25,979 nucleotides of DNA, taken from positions 1 through 25,979 of the forward strand of contig DATDFC010000053.1 in the NCBI GenBank assembly GCA_036522815.1, given 5' to 3'. The DNA is from AG41 sp036522815 (GTDB lineage Bacteria; Gemmatimonadota; Gemmatimonadetes; Gemmatimonadales; GWC2-71-9). Both the position numbers and the translations under genes were made by a program. Positions within the stretch are counted from its first letter, which is position 1; the number at the start of each line of letters is the position of its first letter. Below are positions 7,189 to 14,328 of this stretch, in pieces. Under the pieces are notes generated by a model. That model made no database searches, had not been told where the DNA came from, and worked only from the letters and a program-made list of their open reading frames with translations.

Positions 7189-8031
7189 ATGACCGCCGTC
7201 CGGGCGCCGTGGACCTGGCTGGGGGGGCTCGATCCCCGCTACCCGGTCTCCTTCCTGATCACGCTCATCCTCGTGCTGGGCGAAGCGCGCTACGGCATCC
7301 TGGGCGGCTACGACCGGCTCGTCACGGCGCTGGGCGTGTCCACGGCGACGGAGCTGGTGCTGTCGCGCCTGGTGCGGGGGCGTTTCGCGAACGTGGCGAG
7401 CGCGTACATCACCGGGATCAGCCTCGCGCTCCTGATCAAGCCGCGCGCCGGGCTGCTGTGGCCGTTCGCGCTCGGGGGCTTCGTCGCCATCGCCTCCAAG
7501 TACGTGCTGCAGTACCGCGGCCGGCACCTCTGGAACCCGAGCAACTTCGCCATCAGTCTGCTCGTCCTCGCGGCGCCGGCGAGCGTCGCCGTGCTGAGCC
7601 AGCAGTGGGGCAACGACCTGGCGACGAACACGGTGATCTGGTGCTTCGGGCTGCTGATCGCCTCACGCGTCCGGATGCTGCACGTGACGCTGACGTACGT
7701 GACCTGCTTTCTCGTGCTCGCCGCGCTGCGGAGCTCGATCAGCGGGGGCCCGCTGCTCGCCGAGATCGCGCCGCTCACCGGCCCGATGTACCAGCTGTTC
7801 ATCTTCTTCATGGTCACCGATCCCAAGACCACCGTGAGCACGGTGCGCGGCCGCATGGTCGTGGCGGCCGCGGTCGCGCTCGCGGAAGCGGGCATCCGAC
7901 TGGCGGGAGACTGGCATGTGGCGGCGCTCGCCCCGCTCTATCCCGCCCCACCGATCCTCGCGCTCGCCATCGTGGGACCGCTGGCGAACGCGATCGACCT
8001 CTATCGCGAGGCGCGGTCCTCACCCCTTTGA
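7189..8031 (+). CDS. Orphan RnfD/NqrB-like integral membrane protein
   Basis: A 280-residue, very hydrophobic protein with roughly eight to nine membrane segments. RnfD/NqrB-family landmarks are HLWNPSNFAISLLVLAAP (N116-F120) and FFMVTDPKTT (T210-T215). Canonical RnfD is about 350 residues and carries flavin covalently on a SGAT-type threonine motif. No such motif is present here, and no other rnf/nqr subunit lies in the window. It therefore probably does not form a Rnf complex and may instead be a membrane partner of the FG-GAP/ASPIC protein whose stop is one nucleotide upstream. The last residues (SSPL) and the TGA come from the repeat at 8016-8116. Confidence 0.75.
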   Translation: MTAVRAPWTWLGGLDPRYPVSFLITLILVLGEARYGILGGYDRLVTALGVSTATELVLSRLVRGRFANVASAYITGISLALLIKPRAGLLWPFALGGFVAIASKYVLQYRGRHLWNPSNFAISLLVLAAPASVAVLSQQWGNDLATNTVIWCFGLLIASRVRMLHVTLTYVTCFLVLAALRSSISGGPLLAEIAPLTGPMYQLFIFFMVTDPKTTVSTVRGRMVVAAAVALAEAGIRLAGDWHVAALAPLYPAPPILALAIVGPLANAIDLYREARSSPL

Positions 8032-8116
8032 TCCCCTCTCCCTTCGGGAGAGGGGAAACGCACACCCGACCATCGTGCCCCTCTCCCGAAGGGAGAGGGG
8101 GACAGGGGGTGAGGAC
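8016..8116. repeat. Palindromic 3'-end repeat, copy C (two hairpins)
   Basis: Terminal inverted repeats GTCCTCACCCC (8016-8026) and GGGGTGAGGAC (8106-8116) enclose two perfect 10-bp hairpins. These are CCCCTCTCCC/GGGAGAGGGG at 8033-8055 (TTC loop) and at 8078-8100 (GAA loop). The element provides the RnfD-like gene's stop codon (TGA 8029-8031). Its other end directly abuts the TAG (8117-8119) of the convergent GH5-like gene. Position and symmetry fit a bidirectional transcript-end structure. Confidence 0.8.
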
Positions 8117-10717
8117 CTACCGCTCGAAGCCCAGTGTTATTGATTCGACTTCGACGCCGTAAGTACGGGGCAGTACGTCGACGCCTTGCTCGCGTCGCAG
8201 TGACAGCTGCAGCCGCTCCACCCGGTCGAGCCGCAGGCGGTCGCCGCTGCGGCCCCGCCCGGCCGCGGGTCCCACCCAGTAGTTCCACTCGCCCGGGAAT
8301 CCCTCGGGCAGTAGCACGCCGCGACCCAGGGTCAGCGCCGCGAGGGGAATCGTCCGTTCGCTCCAGGTGCCGTCGACGGGCAGCGCCGCGCTCCAGCTGG
8401 TGCCGTCGTCCTCCATCAGGGTCAGATGCAGCACCTGCCGAGGCCCGAGGCCGCGCAGCCGCATCCGCAGCTCAGTGGCACGGGTGATGGTCTCCCGGCG
8501 GGCCTCGATGCGATCCTTGATGACCAGCGACGCGGTGTAGTCGGTGGCGCTCACCGGCAGCTCGAATCGGAACACCGGCTGGCCCGTAACCTCGGAGAAC
8601 GTCACCTGGAACAGCCCGCGCCGTCCCGCGTCGCCGATGCGGGTGAAGGCCAACTGAGCCGCGTCCGTGCCGGGTTTGAACAACCGCAGCGGCGTTTGCG
8701 GCTCGACGAGATCGATTTTCCAAGAGCCCAGCCCGGTATAGTCCCAGTCCGTCGGCTTCTCACGCACCGCATCGGGGAACGTGAGTCTCGAGTCCCCTCG
8801 GAATAATGTGATCACGAATTCGTACGGGCCTCCGCCCGCCCGCACGGCGGCCGCCGGAACCGTGGCGCCGTACACGTAGCCATGCTCCGGCTGCAACCTG
8901 AACCCGCGATAGAAGCCTCCGGCCACCGGCCGGATGAAGAGCACGCCCGAGTCGGGCGGCGTGCTGTCGACGACGCGGGCCCGCAGCACGATGTCCCGCC
9001 CGGCGAGGTATTCGGGGGCGAGGCCCAGCGGCTCGACCGAGGGCGGGAGAGAGTCGGTGGGAGGGGCATGGTACTCCGTGAACCCGAGCTGGCCCACGCG
9101 AGCGGGAAGCGTGGCCGGATCCACCGGACCGCTCGCGCTCAAGACGTACACACCCGGGGTGACGGCAAACCGACCGGCCTCTGACCGCCAGACCGCCCGA
9201 CCGCCGCCGTTCATCGGTTGTACCGTGAACTCGCCCCCCAGGTCCGGAAGCGTGACCGTCATGGGCCAGGCACGACTGATGGCGCGCGTCACGACCTTGT
9301 CGGGACTGGGTGGCTCGAAGGGGTCGCGCACGGGAACCGCGTCGGGGTAGACCTCGAGGCGCCAGAGGCCCGGCCGAATCTTGTCGAGGAAGTAGATCCC
9401 CTCCCCTTCGTAGCTCACCGTGGACGAGGAGCCGTACCCCGCGATGCGCCGCAGCGCCGCCGGATCCGGCGGCGTGGCGCGCGTCGAGCCCGCATACAGC
9501 AAGGCGTCGCGCGCCACCAGCTCGCCGAGATCGTCGGCCGCGGATACGTGGAAGTCGCCGAACCGCGTGTTCTCGGGATAGGAGCCGTACGAGCGCATGC
9601 GCGGCAGGCGGCGCATCGCCTCCGCCGCAATGATCGCGCTCATCGCTTTGCGCGGCGTGTAGACGAGGCTCAAGTAATGCGTCTGCCAGCCGAGGTTGCG
9701 CGAGGCGGTGCGCAGCATGTCGTAGGCGAACATCGCGGCGAACTGCGCCCCCACGGCGCGGAACGTCCGTGCCATCGCCGGATACATCGTGCCGCCGCGC
9801 AGGTCGGGGCTGTCGAACTCGTACACGATCGGGGGCAGCCGGGCGAGCTCGGGGCGGAGCATATCCGGGTACGCGTCGGCGCCGCGCAGGTAGTTGCCCA
9901 CGAGCTCGTGGCCCGAGTTCAAGCCCGTCGGATACCACCCGAACGTGATCCCTTGCGCCTTGCTGCGGCGGATCGCTTCGCCGATCCGGAAGTCCTGGCT
10001 CACGTTGTAGAGCACGAGCTTGGTGCAGCCCGTGCCGCGCACCGCGTCCGTGAGGGTGTCGATGTAGCGGATCGAGCCCTCCAGGTCTTCGGGGTGATGC
10101 CAGGGCTCGTTCACCAGCTCGATGAACAGAATGGCCGGCTCGTCCTTGAGTGCGACGCGCGTGTAGGGGTTCACGTGAGCAAGTATTTGGCGCAGGTAGT
10201 TCACCTGCGCTGCAATCGCGGCCGGGTCCGTTCCCATGCGGGCCTTGCCGAAATGGCGGCCGAATCCGGGATCGGTCGTGTCCCCCAGGGCGTCCGGCCA
10301 GTTGGCCCCATACAGTTGAATGGGACTGAAGAGCATGTAGATGCCGCGCTCGCGCGCGCGGGCGATCAGATAGTCCAGCAGGTCGAGATGGTCGTTGGCG
10401 ATCAGGTTGCCGGCCGAGTCGGACGCCTCCCAGTCGCCCCAGAACGTGAGCCGCAGGCCGTCCCAGCCCATGCGGGCGAACTGCGCCATGTCCTCATCGA
10501 TCATCTTCTTGCGGTCGGCGTGGAGATACCCGGCCGCGCGGTAGTCGGAGGCGGTGGGAAGCACATAGTTCGCGCCGAAGAGACTGACTTCCTTCTTATC
10601 GTCGCGCCAGCGGATCACGCCCTGATCGTCGAGGTAGACCGCCCTGCTTGCCTGCTGCGCGTGTGCCGCGGCGCCCCCAACGACCAGCCATCCGAGCAGG
10701 GCCAGGATGCGGTGCAA
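8117..10717 (-). CDS. Secreted GH5-like (beta-glycanase clan) hydrolase with C-terminal beta domain
   Basis: An 866-residue exported protein: signal peptide RILALLGWLVVGGAAAHAQ, then a TIM-barrel domain to ~400. Barrel features are FGANYVLPTASDYR, MGWDGLRLTFWGDWE, the acid/base motif LVNEPWHH (Glu204) and a likely nucleophile in IVYEFDSPD (Glu300). This two-glutamate layout is typical of GH5 and related clan-A retaining glycosidases. The remaining ~450 residues look like beta-rich accessory domains of unknown ligand. The start is a TTG 5 nt after the stop of the upstream amylase (TAG 10723-10725), so translational coupling is likely; no good ribosome site was seen. The substrate is unclear, since the neighbours act on alpha-glucans while this clan mostly cuts beta-linkages. 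Confidence 0.75.
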   Translation of the reverse strand: MHRILALLGWLVVGGAAAHAQQASRAVYLDDQGVIRWRDDKKEVSLFGANYVLPTASDYRAAGYLHADRKKMIDEDMAQFARMGWDGLRLTFWGDWEASDSAGNLIANDHLDLLDYLIARARERGIYMLFSPIQLYGANWPDALGDTTDPGFGRHFGKARMGTDPAAIAAQVNYLRQILAHVNPYTRVALKDEPAILFIELVNEPWHHPEDLEGSIRYIDTLTDAVRGTGCTKLVLYNVSQDFRIGEAIRRSKAQGITFGWYPTGLNSGHELVGNYLRGADAYPDMLRPELARLPPIVYEFDSPDLRGGTMYPAMARTFRAVGAQFAAMFAYDMLRTASRNLGWQTHYLSLVYTPRKAMSAIIAAEAMRRLPRMRSYGSYPENTRFGDFHVSAADDLGELVARDALLYAGSTRATPPDPAALRRIAGYGSSSTVSYEGEGIYFLDKIRPGLWRLEVYPDAVPVRDPFEPPSPDKVVTRAISRAWPMTVTLPDLGGEFTVQPMNGGGRAVWRSEAGRFAVTPGVYVLSASGPVDPATLPARVGQLGFTEYHAPPTDSLPPSVEPLGLAPEYLAGRDIVLRARVVDSTPPDSGVLFIRPVAGGFYRGFRLQPEHGYVYGATVPAAAVRAGGGPYEFVITLFRGDSRLTFPDAVREKPTDWDYTGLGSWKIDLVEPQTPLRLFKPGTDAAQLAFTRIGDAGRRGLFQVTFSEVTGQPVFRFELPVSATDYTASLVIKDRIEARRETITRATELRMRLRGLGPRQVLHLTLMEDDGTSWSAALPVDGTWSERTIPLAALTLGRGVLLPEGFPGEWNYWVGPAAGRGRSGDRLRLDRVERLQLSLRREQGVDVLPRTYGVEVESITLGFER

Positions 10718-10722
10718 GCGCT

Positions 10723-12279
10723 CTACTGCCTGGTCAGCTCGAGAATGACGCTCCCGTGCGGACCGATCCGCCCGCTCATCGGCGCATACCCCTTTACCCG
10801 TCCGTCGGCGCCCACCGGAACGGGTGCGCTGCCCGCGCCACCCAGGAGGTTGCGCACGCTGTACCGACCGGCCGGCAGCGCACCGGCTTCGGAGCTGACC
10901 GCGATACGGGCGGCCGGCGTGTCACCGAGGTTCGCGACCACGAGCACGACGTCCTTCTCGCTGCGACGCACATACGCGGCGACATGTGGGTTCGGCGCCG
11001 TGAGCGGCACCAGCTTTCCCGTCGCAAGCGCCTCATTCTGCCTGCGCAAGTGAATCAGCCGGCGGTACAGGTTCAGCAATGACCCGGCGTCGGCGTCCTC
11101 CGCCGCGACGGTGGTGGTCAACGAGTCGGGTTGCGCGCTTTCCCAGGCCTTGCCGGACGTGAAGCCCAACCCGGGACCCGCGCTCCATTGCATCGGGGTG
11201 CGCAGCCGGGGGTCGGGCTTGTCGCCGGTCATGCCGATCTCTTCACCGTAATAGATGAAGGGGGTGCCCGGGAGCGTGAGCAGCAGTGTCGCCGCGAGCC
11301 GCGCGCGAGCGACGTCGCCCCTGAGCTGTGTGAGGATGCGGGTCTGGTCGTGGTTACTCAGGAACGGCGCCCAGCGATACGCCGGCAGCGTGTCCTGCAG
11401 ACGGAGGTAGCCGGTCAAGAGACCCGCCGCCGAGCCGCTGCGCACCGCCGCAATGAGCGAATCGGACAGCTCGAAGCCGAAGTACGACGTGAGCTGATCC
11501 GGGTAATAGGGCAGCATCTTATCGATGCTGCCCCACGCTTCGCCGACGGTGTAGGCCCCGGGCTTCACGCTGTCGACGTGCTGGGCGTACTCGTGCAGCA
11601 GCGCATGCGTCCCGGGACACCCCGAGACGCAGTCGCCTTGCTCCACGAGATACGGCACCGCATCCAGCCGGAAGCCGTCCACGCCCATGTCGCGCAGCCA
11701 GAACGTGGCGATCTGCTTCGCCTCTTCCCGCACGGCGGGCGTCTCGTAGTTCAAGTCCGGCATGCCGGACCAGAACAGCCCGTAGTAGTACTCGTCGCGA
11801 ACCGGGGAATGGTGCCAGTCTTTCCCCTGCGCCGTGGGCGCGAAGCGGTACCACGCGCGATAGGGCGATGTCGTGTCGTGCAGGGCCGCCTGGAAATACG
11901 GATGCTCGCTCGAGCTGTGGTTCAGCACCATGTCCACGAGCAGCGCGATGCCGCGGCGATGCGCCGCGGCCACCAGTCGCTTGAAGTCGTCGTTGCTGCC
12001 GTAGGCGGGCTCGACGCGGTAGTAGTCGCTCACGTCGTAGCCGTGGTAGCTGGGTGACGCGGCTACGGGCATGAGCCAGATGCAGTCGACGCCGAGGCCC
12101 GCGACGTAGTCGAGCTGCTGCGTCACGCCGTTCAGGTCGCCGATGCCGTCGCCGTTGGAGTCGTAGAACGACCGGACGAAGATCTCGTAGCACACGCCGC
12201 CGCGCGTCCAGGCGGGGGCGGTGGTCTGTTGCGCGGCGAGCGAAGCGGTCGCGGCGCACGCGAGGAGTAGGATCGACAC
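10723..12279 (-). CDS. Secreted GH13 alpha-amylase/oligo-alpha-glucosidase
   Basis: A 518-residue protein with signal peptide (VSILLLACAATASLAAQQ). All four GH13 conserved regions are present: DMVLNH (116-121), GFRLDAVPY with nucleophile Asp206, GEAW with acid/base Glu247, and FLSNHDQ with Asp311. YEIFVRSFYDSNGDGIGDL, IYYGEEIGMTG and RTPMQWSAG place it among oligosaccharide-acting GH13 enzymes (oligo-1,6-glucosidase/neopullulanase-like) rather than classical endo-amylases. A small C-terminal beta domain ends in GSVILELTRQ. The GTG at 12279 is chosen because it opens the signal peptide; the ribosome site is weak. It likely degrades maltodextrins in the periplasm or at the surface, next to the GH5-like gene. 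It faces away from the protease gene 46 bp upstream. Confidence 0.88.
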   Translation of the reverse strand: MSILLLACAATASLAAQQTTAPAWTRGGVCYEIFVRSFYDSNGDGIGDLNGVTQQLDYVAGLGVDCIWLMPVAASPSYHGYDVSDYYRVEPAYGSNDDFKRLVAAAHRRGIALLVDMVLNHSSSEHPYFQAALHDTTSPYRAWYRFAPTAQGKDWHHSPVRDEYYYGLFWSGMPDLNYETPAVREEAKQIATFWLRDMGVDGFRLDAVPYLVEQGDCVSGCPGTHALLHEYAQHVDSVKPGAYTVGEAWGSIDKMLPYYPDQLTSYFGFELSDSLIAAVRSGSAAGLLTGYLRLQDTLPAYRWAPFLSNHDQTRILTQLRGDVARARLAATLLLTLPGTPFIYYGEEIGMTGDKPDPRLRTPMQWSAGPGLGFTSGKAWESAQPDSLTTTVAAEDADAGSLLNLYRRLIHLRRQNEALATGKLVPLTAPNPHVAAYVRRSEKDVVLVVANLGDTPAARIAVSSEAGALPAGRYSVRNLLGGAGSAPVPVGADGRVKGYAPMSGRIGPHGSVILELTRQ

Positions 12280-12314
12280 GGCCCGCGTTCTTGTGGTACA
12301 ACTCGGCGAGGACA

Positions 12315-12321
12315 AAGGAGG
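12315..12321 (+). promoter_or_regulatory. Strong ribosome binding site of the aspartyl protease gene
   Basis: AAAGGAGG-type sequence 4 nt before ATG 12326. This is the best Shine-Dalgarno in the window, and it fixes the start against several upstream in-frame possibilities. Confidence 0.7.
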
Positions 12322-12325
12322 TAGT

Positions 12326-12724
12326 ATGGCCGACGATATGGGTAGGTTTCGCGTCACCGTCGAGATCGAGAATCCGGTGCGCGCCGGAGCGCGCTGCGCG
12401 CTCGAGTCCGTGTTGGTCGACACGGGAGCTGCGCTGTCGTGGTTCCCCGCCACTGCCCTCGAGTCGCTCGGCGTCGAGCGCGTCAAGACGTTGCGTTTCC
12501 GGCAAGCCGACGGGTCGGCCCTGACTCGTTGGACCGGCGGCGTGATCGTGCGAGTGGCCGGGGTCGAGACCTGGGACGAGGTGGTCTTCGGCGAGCGCGG
12601 GGACTTGACGCTGCTCGGCGCGAGGTCGCTCGAAGGATTGAATCTCCGGGTCGATCCGGTCACGATGCAGCTCATCGATGCCGGGCCTGCCCCTGCCGCC
12701 GCCGCGGCGACGGGCGCGGCGTAA
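12326..12724 (+). CDS. Retropepsin-like (clan AA) aspartyl protease family protein
   Basis: A 132-residue protein. The hallmark is LVDTGAALSWFP (Asp32-Thr33-Gly34), the catalytic motif of single-lobe pepsin-like proteases that dimerise to form the active site. LLGARSLEGLNLRVDP near the end matches the conserved hydrophobic-hydrophobic-Gly element. There is no signal peptide, so it is probably cytoplasmic. It is the only plus-strand gene inside an otherwise minus-strand glucan locus. It is divergent from one amylase (46 bp) and convergent with another (10 bp between stops). Whether it regulates the locus or is simply an insertion cannot be told. The Ala/Pro-rich tail (GPAPAAAAATGAA) is low complexity. 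Confidence 0.8.
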   Translation: MADDMGRFRVTVEIENPVRAGARCALESVLVDTGAALSWFPATALESLGVERVKTLRFRQADGSALTRWTGGVIVRVAGVETWDEVVFGERGDLTLLGARSLEGLNLRVDPVTMQLIDAGPAPAAAAATGAA

Positions 12725-12734
12725 TCCTTGAACC

Positions 12735-14312
12735 TCACGGCAGCTTGGTCGCCGCGTCGATCGCGAGCGCCGTATTGGAGGCGAGGTGCACGTGGACCGC
12801 GTCGGTCGAATCCACCGCGACGGTGGTGCCGGCGCAGGCCGCCGCGACGACCCCACCGGTGAGGATGTCGCAGTAGGTGCCGGGCGGCATGCCCGTGGCG
12901 AGCGTCGTGTCCACCACGCTGCTCTCGCGGCTGATCGCCACGAAACCCTTGGCGCCCCGCGAGAACGCGACGGCGTTGGCGCCGTCGTCCCACCAGTGGT
13001 TCACATCCGTGCCGGCGACCAGTTTCCGGAACGCGACCATGGTGCGAATGTACGGATCGCGGTGCTCGCAGACCCATGCGCCGTCGGTGGCGGTCTCGAG
13101 ACTGGACGCACACGTCACGGGGAGAGTCCAGCCGTTGGCGTCCGAGGCCGGGCCCATGGAGTTCTCCGCGGGGCAACTGAACGCGTAGCCCGACAGAATC
13201 GACGGGTAGCCGTACGGCTGGGCCAGCATCCACACGTTGGCGACGCGAAACACGTTGCCGTCGCGATAGCTGATGCCGCATTGGTGCTGCGTGTCGTGGT
13301 TCTGCAGGAAGACCACCGCTTTGTCAGAGGGCATGAGTCCCCACGCGGTTGGGGAGAACTGGTTGCCGGGGGGCCCGTCGGGGTTGAGCTGCGAGATGTG
13401 CTGTCCGCCGATCTGGCGGAACTTGTCGCCCACGCCGACGAAGGTGAACTCGGTGATGTCGGCCGCACCGCCGGACGCGTAGGCCTCGCCGAAGTAGTCG
13501 CGCGGCGACAGCGCTTCGCCCGGCCCGCTGCTCACCTCGAGAAAATAGTACGGAATGGGGCGCGCTTCCGCCGTCAGCGTGGAATCGACGATCGTGAGAA
13601 TGTCGTCCAATTCCACCTGCTGGATGTGCTTGGCGGCATCGATGCGAAAGCCCGCGACGCCCATCCGCGCGAGCATGATCTGGTACGCGGCGATCTTGCG
13701 ACGCACCGAATCCTTGCCCGTGTTCAAGTCCGGCAGCGCAAGCAGCTCGCAATCCTGCACGTTGGCCGCGTCGGCGTAGTTCGTGACGGTGCACGGCGGA
13801 TGGAAGTCGGCCGCGCTATAGAGGCCGGGATAGTCGTACTTCGAATAGGGCGAGCTGTCCGAGCCGAACCCCGGGCTCGGGTAGTTGGTCATGTGATTGA
13901 TGACGGCGTCCACGTAAATGCCGACGCCGACGGCCGCGCAGCGCGACACCATGTCGGTGAACTCGGCCTCGGTCCCGGAGCGGCTCCTGAGGATGTTGTA
14001 GCGCACCGGCTGATAGCGCTCGCTCCAGTCGTGGTTGGGCGTGATGCTGTGCTCTTCGGGCGGCGAGACCTGCACCGCGGTGAAGCCGGCGGGGGCGAGG
14101 ACGTTCTCGCACTCGGTCGCGATGTCGGTCCACCGCCACTCGAACAGGTGGACGAACACGTCGCCTGCCGCCATGTGGCCACTAGGGCGGTAGGTGGGCG
14201 CCAGCGTCGGCCGGCCCGGTGGGGGATTCCCGGAGCCCGGTGGCGAGAGGGCGCCGCCACACGCCGCCACCGCCAACGGGAGCAGGGCGGCGCAGCGACG
14301 TCTCAACGACAA
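12735..14312 (-). CDS. Lipoprotein GH13 alpha-amylase (animal/Streptomyces-like type)
   Basis: A 525-residue protein. The N-terminus is a lipoprotein signal (LLPLAVAAC, Cys18) followed by a Pro/Gly-rich linker, implying attachment to a membrane surface. The sequence VHLFEWRWTDIATECENVL and VQVSPPEEH is characteristic of animal-type and actinobacterial alpha-amylases. Catalytic regions are DAVINH (135-140), GFRIDAAKH with nucleophile Asp225, FLEV with Glu259, and FLQNHDTQ with Asp340. It should cut internal alpha-1,4 bonds of starch outside the cell. The start is TTG 14312: GGAGG sits 5 nt upstream, only 16 nt after the SusD stop, so it belongs to the susCD transcript. Its stop is 10 bp from that of the convergent protease gene, with no terminator visible. 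Confidence 0.88.
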   Translation of the reverse strand: MSLRRRCAALLPLAVAACGGALSPPGSGNPPPGRPTLAPTYRPSGHMAAGDVFVHLFEWRWTDIATECENVLAPAGFTAVQVSPPEEHSITPNHDWSERYQPVRYNILRSRSGTEAEFTDMVSRCAAVGVGIYVDAVINHMTNYPSPGFGSDSSPYSKYDYPGLYSAADFHPPCTVTNYADAANVQDCELLALPDLNTGKDSVRRKIAAYQIMLARMGVAGFRIDAAKHIQQVELDDILTIVDSTLTAEARPIPYYFLEVSSGPGEALSPRDYFGEAYASGGAADITEFTFVGVGDKFRQIGGQHISQLNPDGPPGNQFSPTAWGLMPSDKAVVFLQNHDTQHQCGISYRDGNVFRVANVWMLAQPYGYPSILSGYAFSCPAENSMGPASDANGWTLPVTCASSLETATDGAWVCEHRDPYIRTMVAFRKLVAGTDVNHWWDDGANAVAFSRGAKGFVAISRESSVVDTTLATGMPPGTYCDILTGGVVAAACAGTTVAVDSTDAVHVHLASNTALAIDAATKLP

Positions 14313-14317
14313 CGAGG

Positions 14318-14322
14318 CCTCC
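14318..14322 (-). promoter_or_regulatory. Ribosome site deciding the TTG start of the lipoprotein amylase
   Basis: GGAGG on the minus strand, 5 nt before TTG 14312 and 11 nt before the next in-frame TTG at 14306. It supports the first TTG. Confidence 0.6.
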
Positions 14323-14328
14323 GCGCGC

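Noticed and set aside
1848..7190. A single 1780-codon minus-strand open frame
   Set aside because: Only its 3' two thirds (to 5363) encodes recognisable TPR/FG-GAP/ASPIC domains. The rest is antisense to the clear plus-strand FG-GAP gene at 5418-7187 and is low-complexity, as expected from GC-rich third positions.
7189..8031. Start of a complete Rnf electron-transport operon
   Set aside because: Only one RnfD-like gene is present, without a flavinylation motif, and it is flanked by a convergent glycosidase.
859..8116. CRISPR-like array from the recurring CCCTCTCCC/GGGAGAGGG units
   Set aside because: Only a few copies at distant loci, palindromic, with no regular spacers and no cas genes.
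9218..11053. 611-codon plus-strand open frame opposite the GH5-like and amylase genes
   Set aside because: Antisense shadow crossing the boundary of two well-supported genes.
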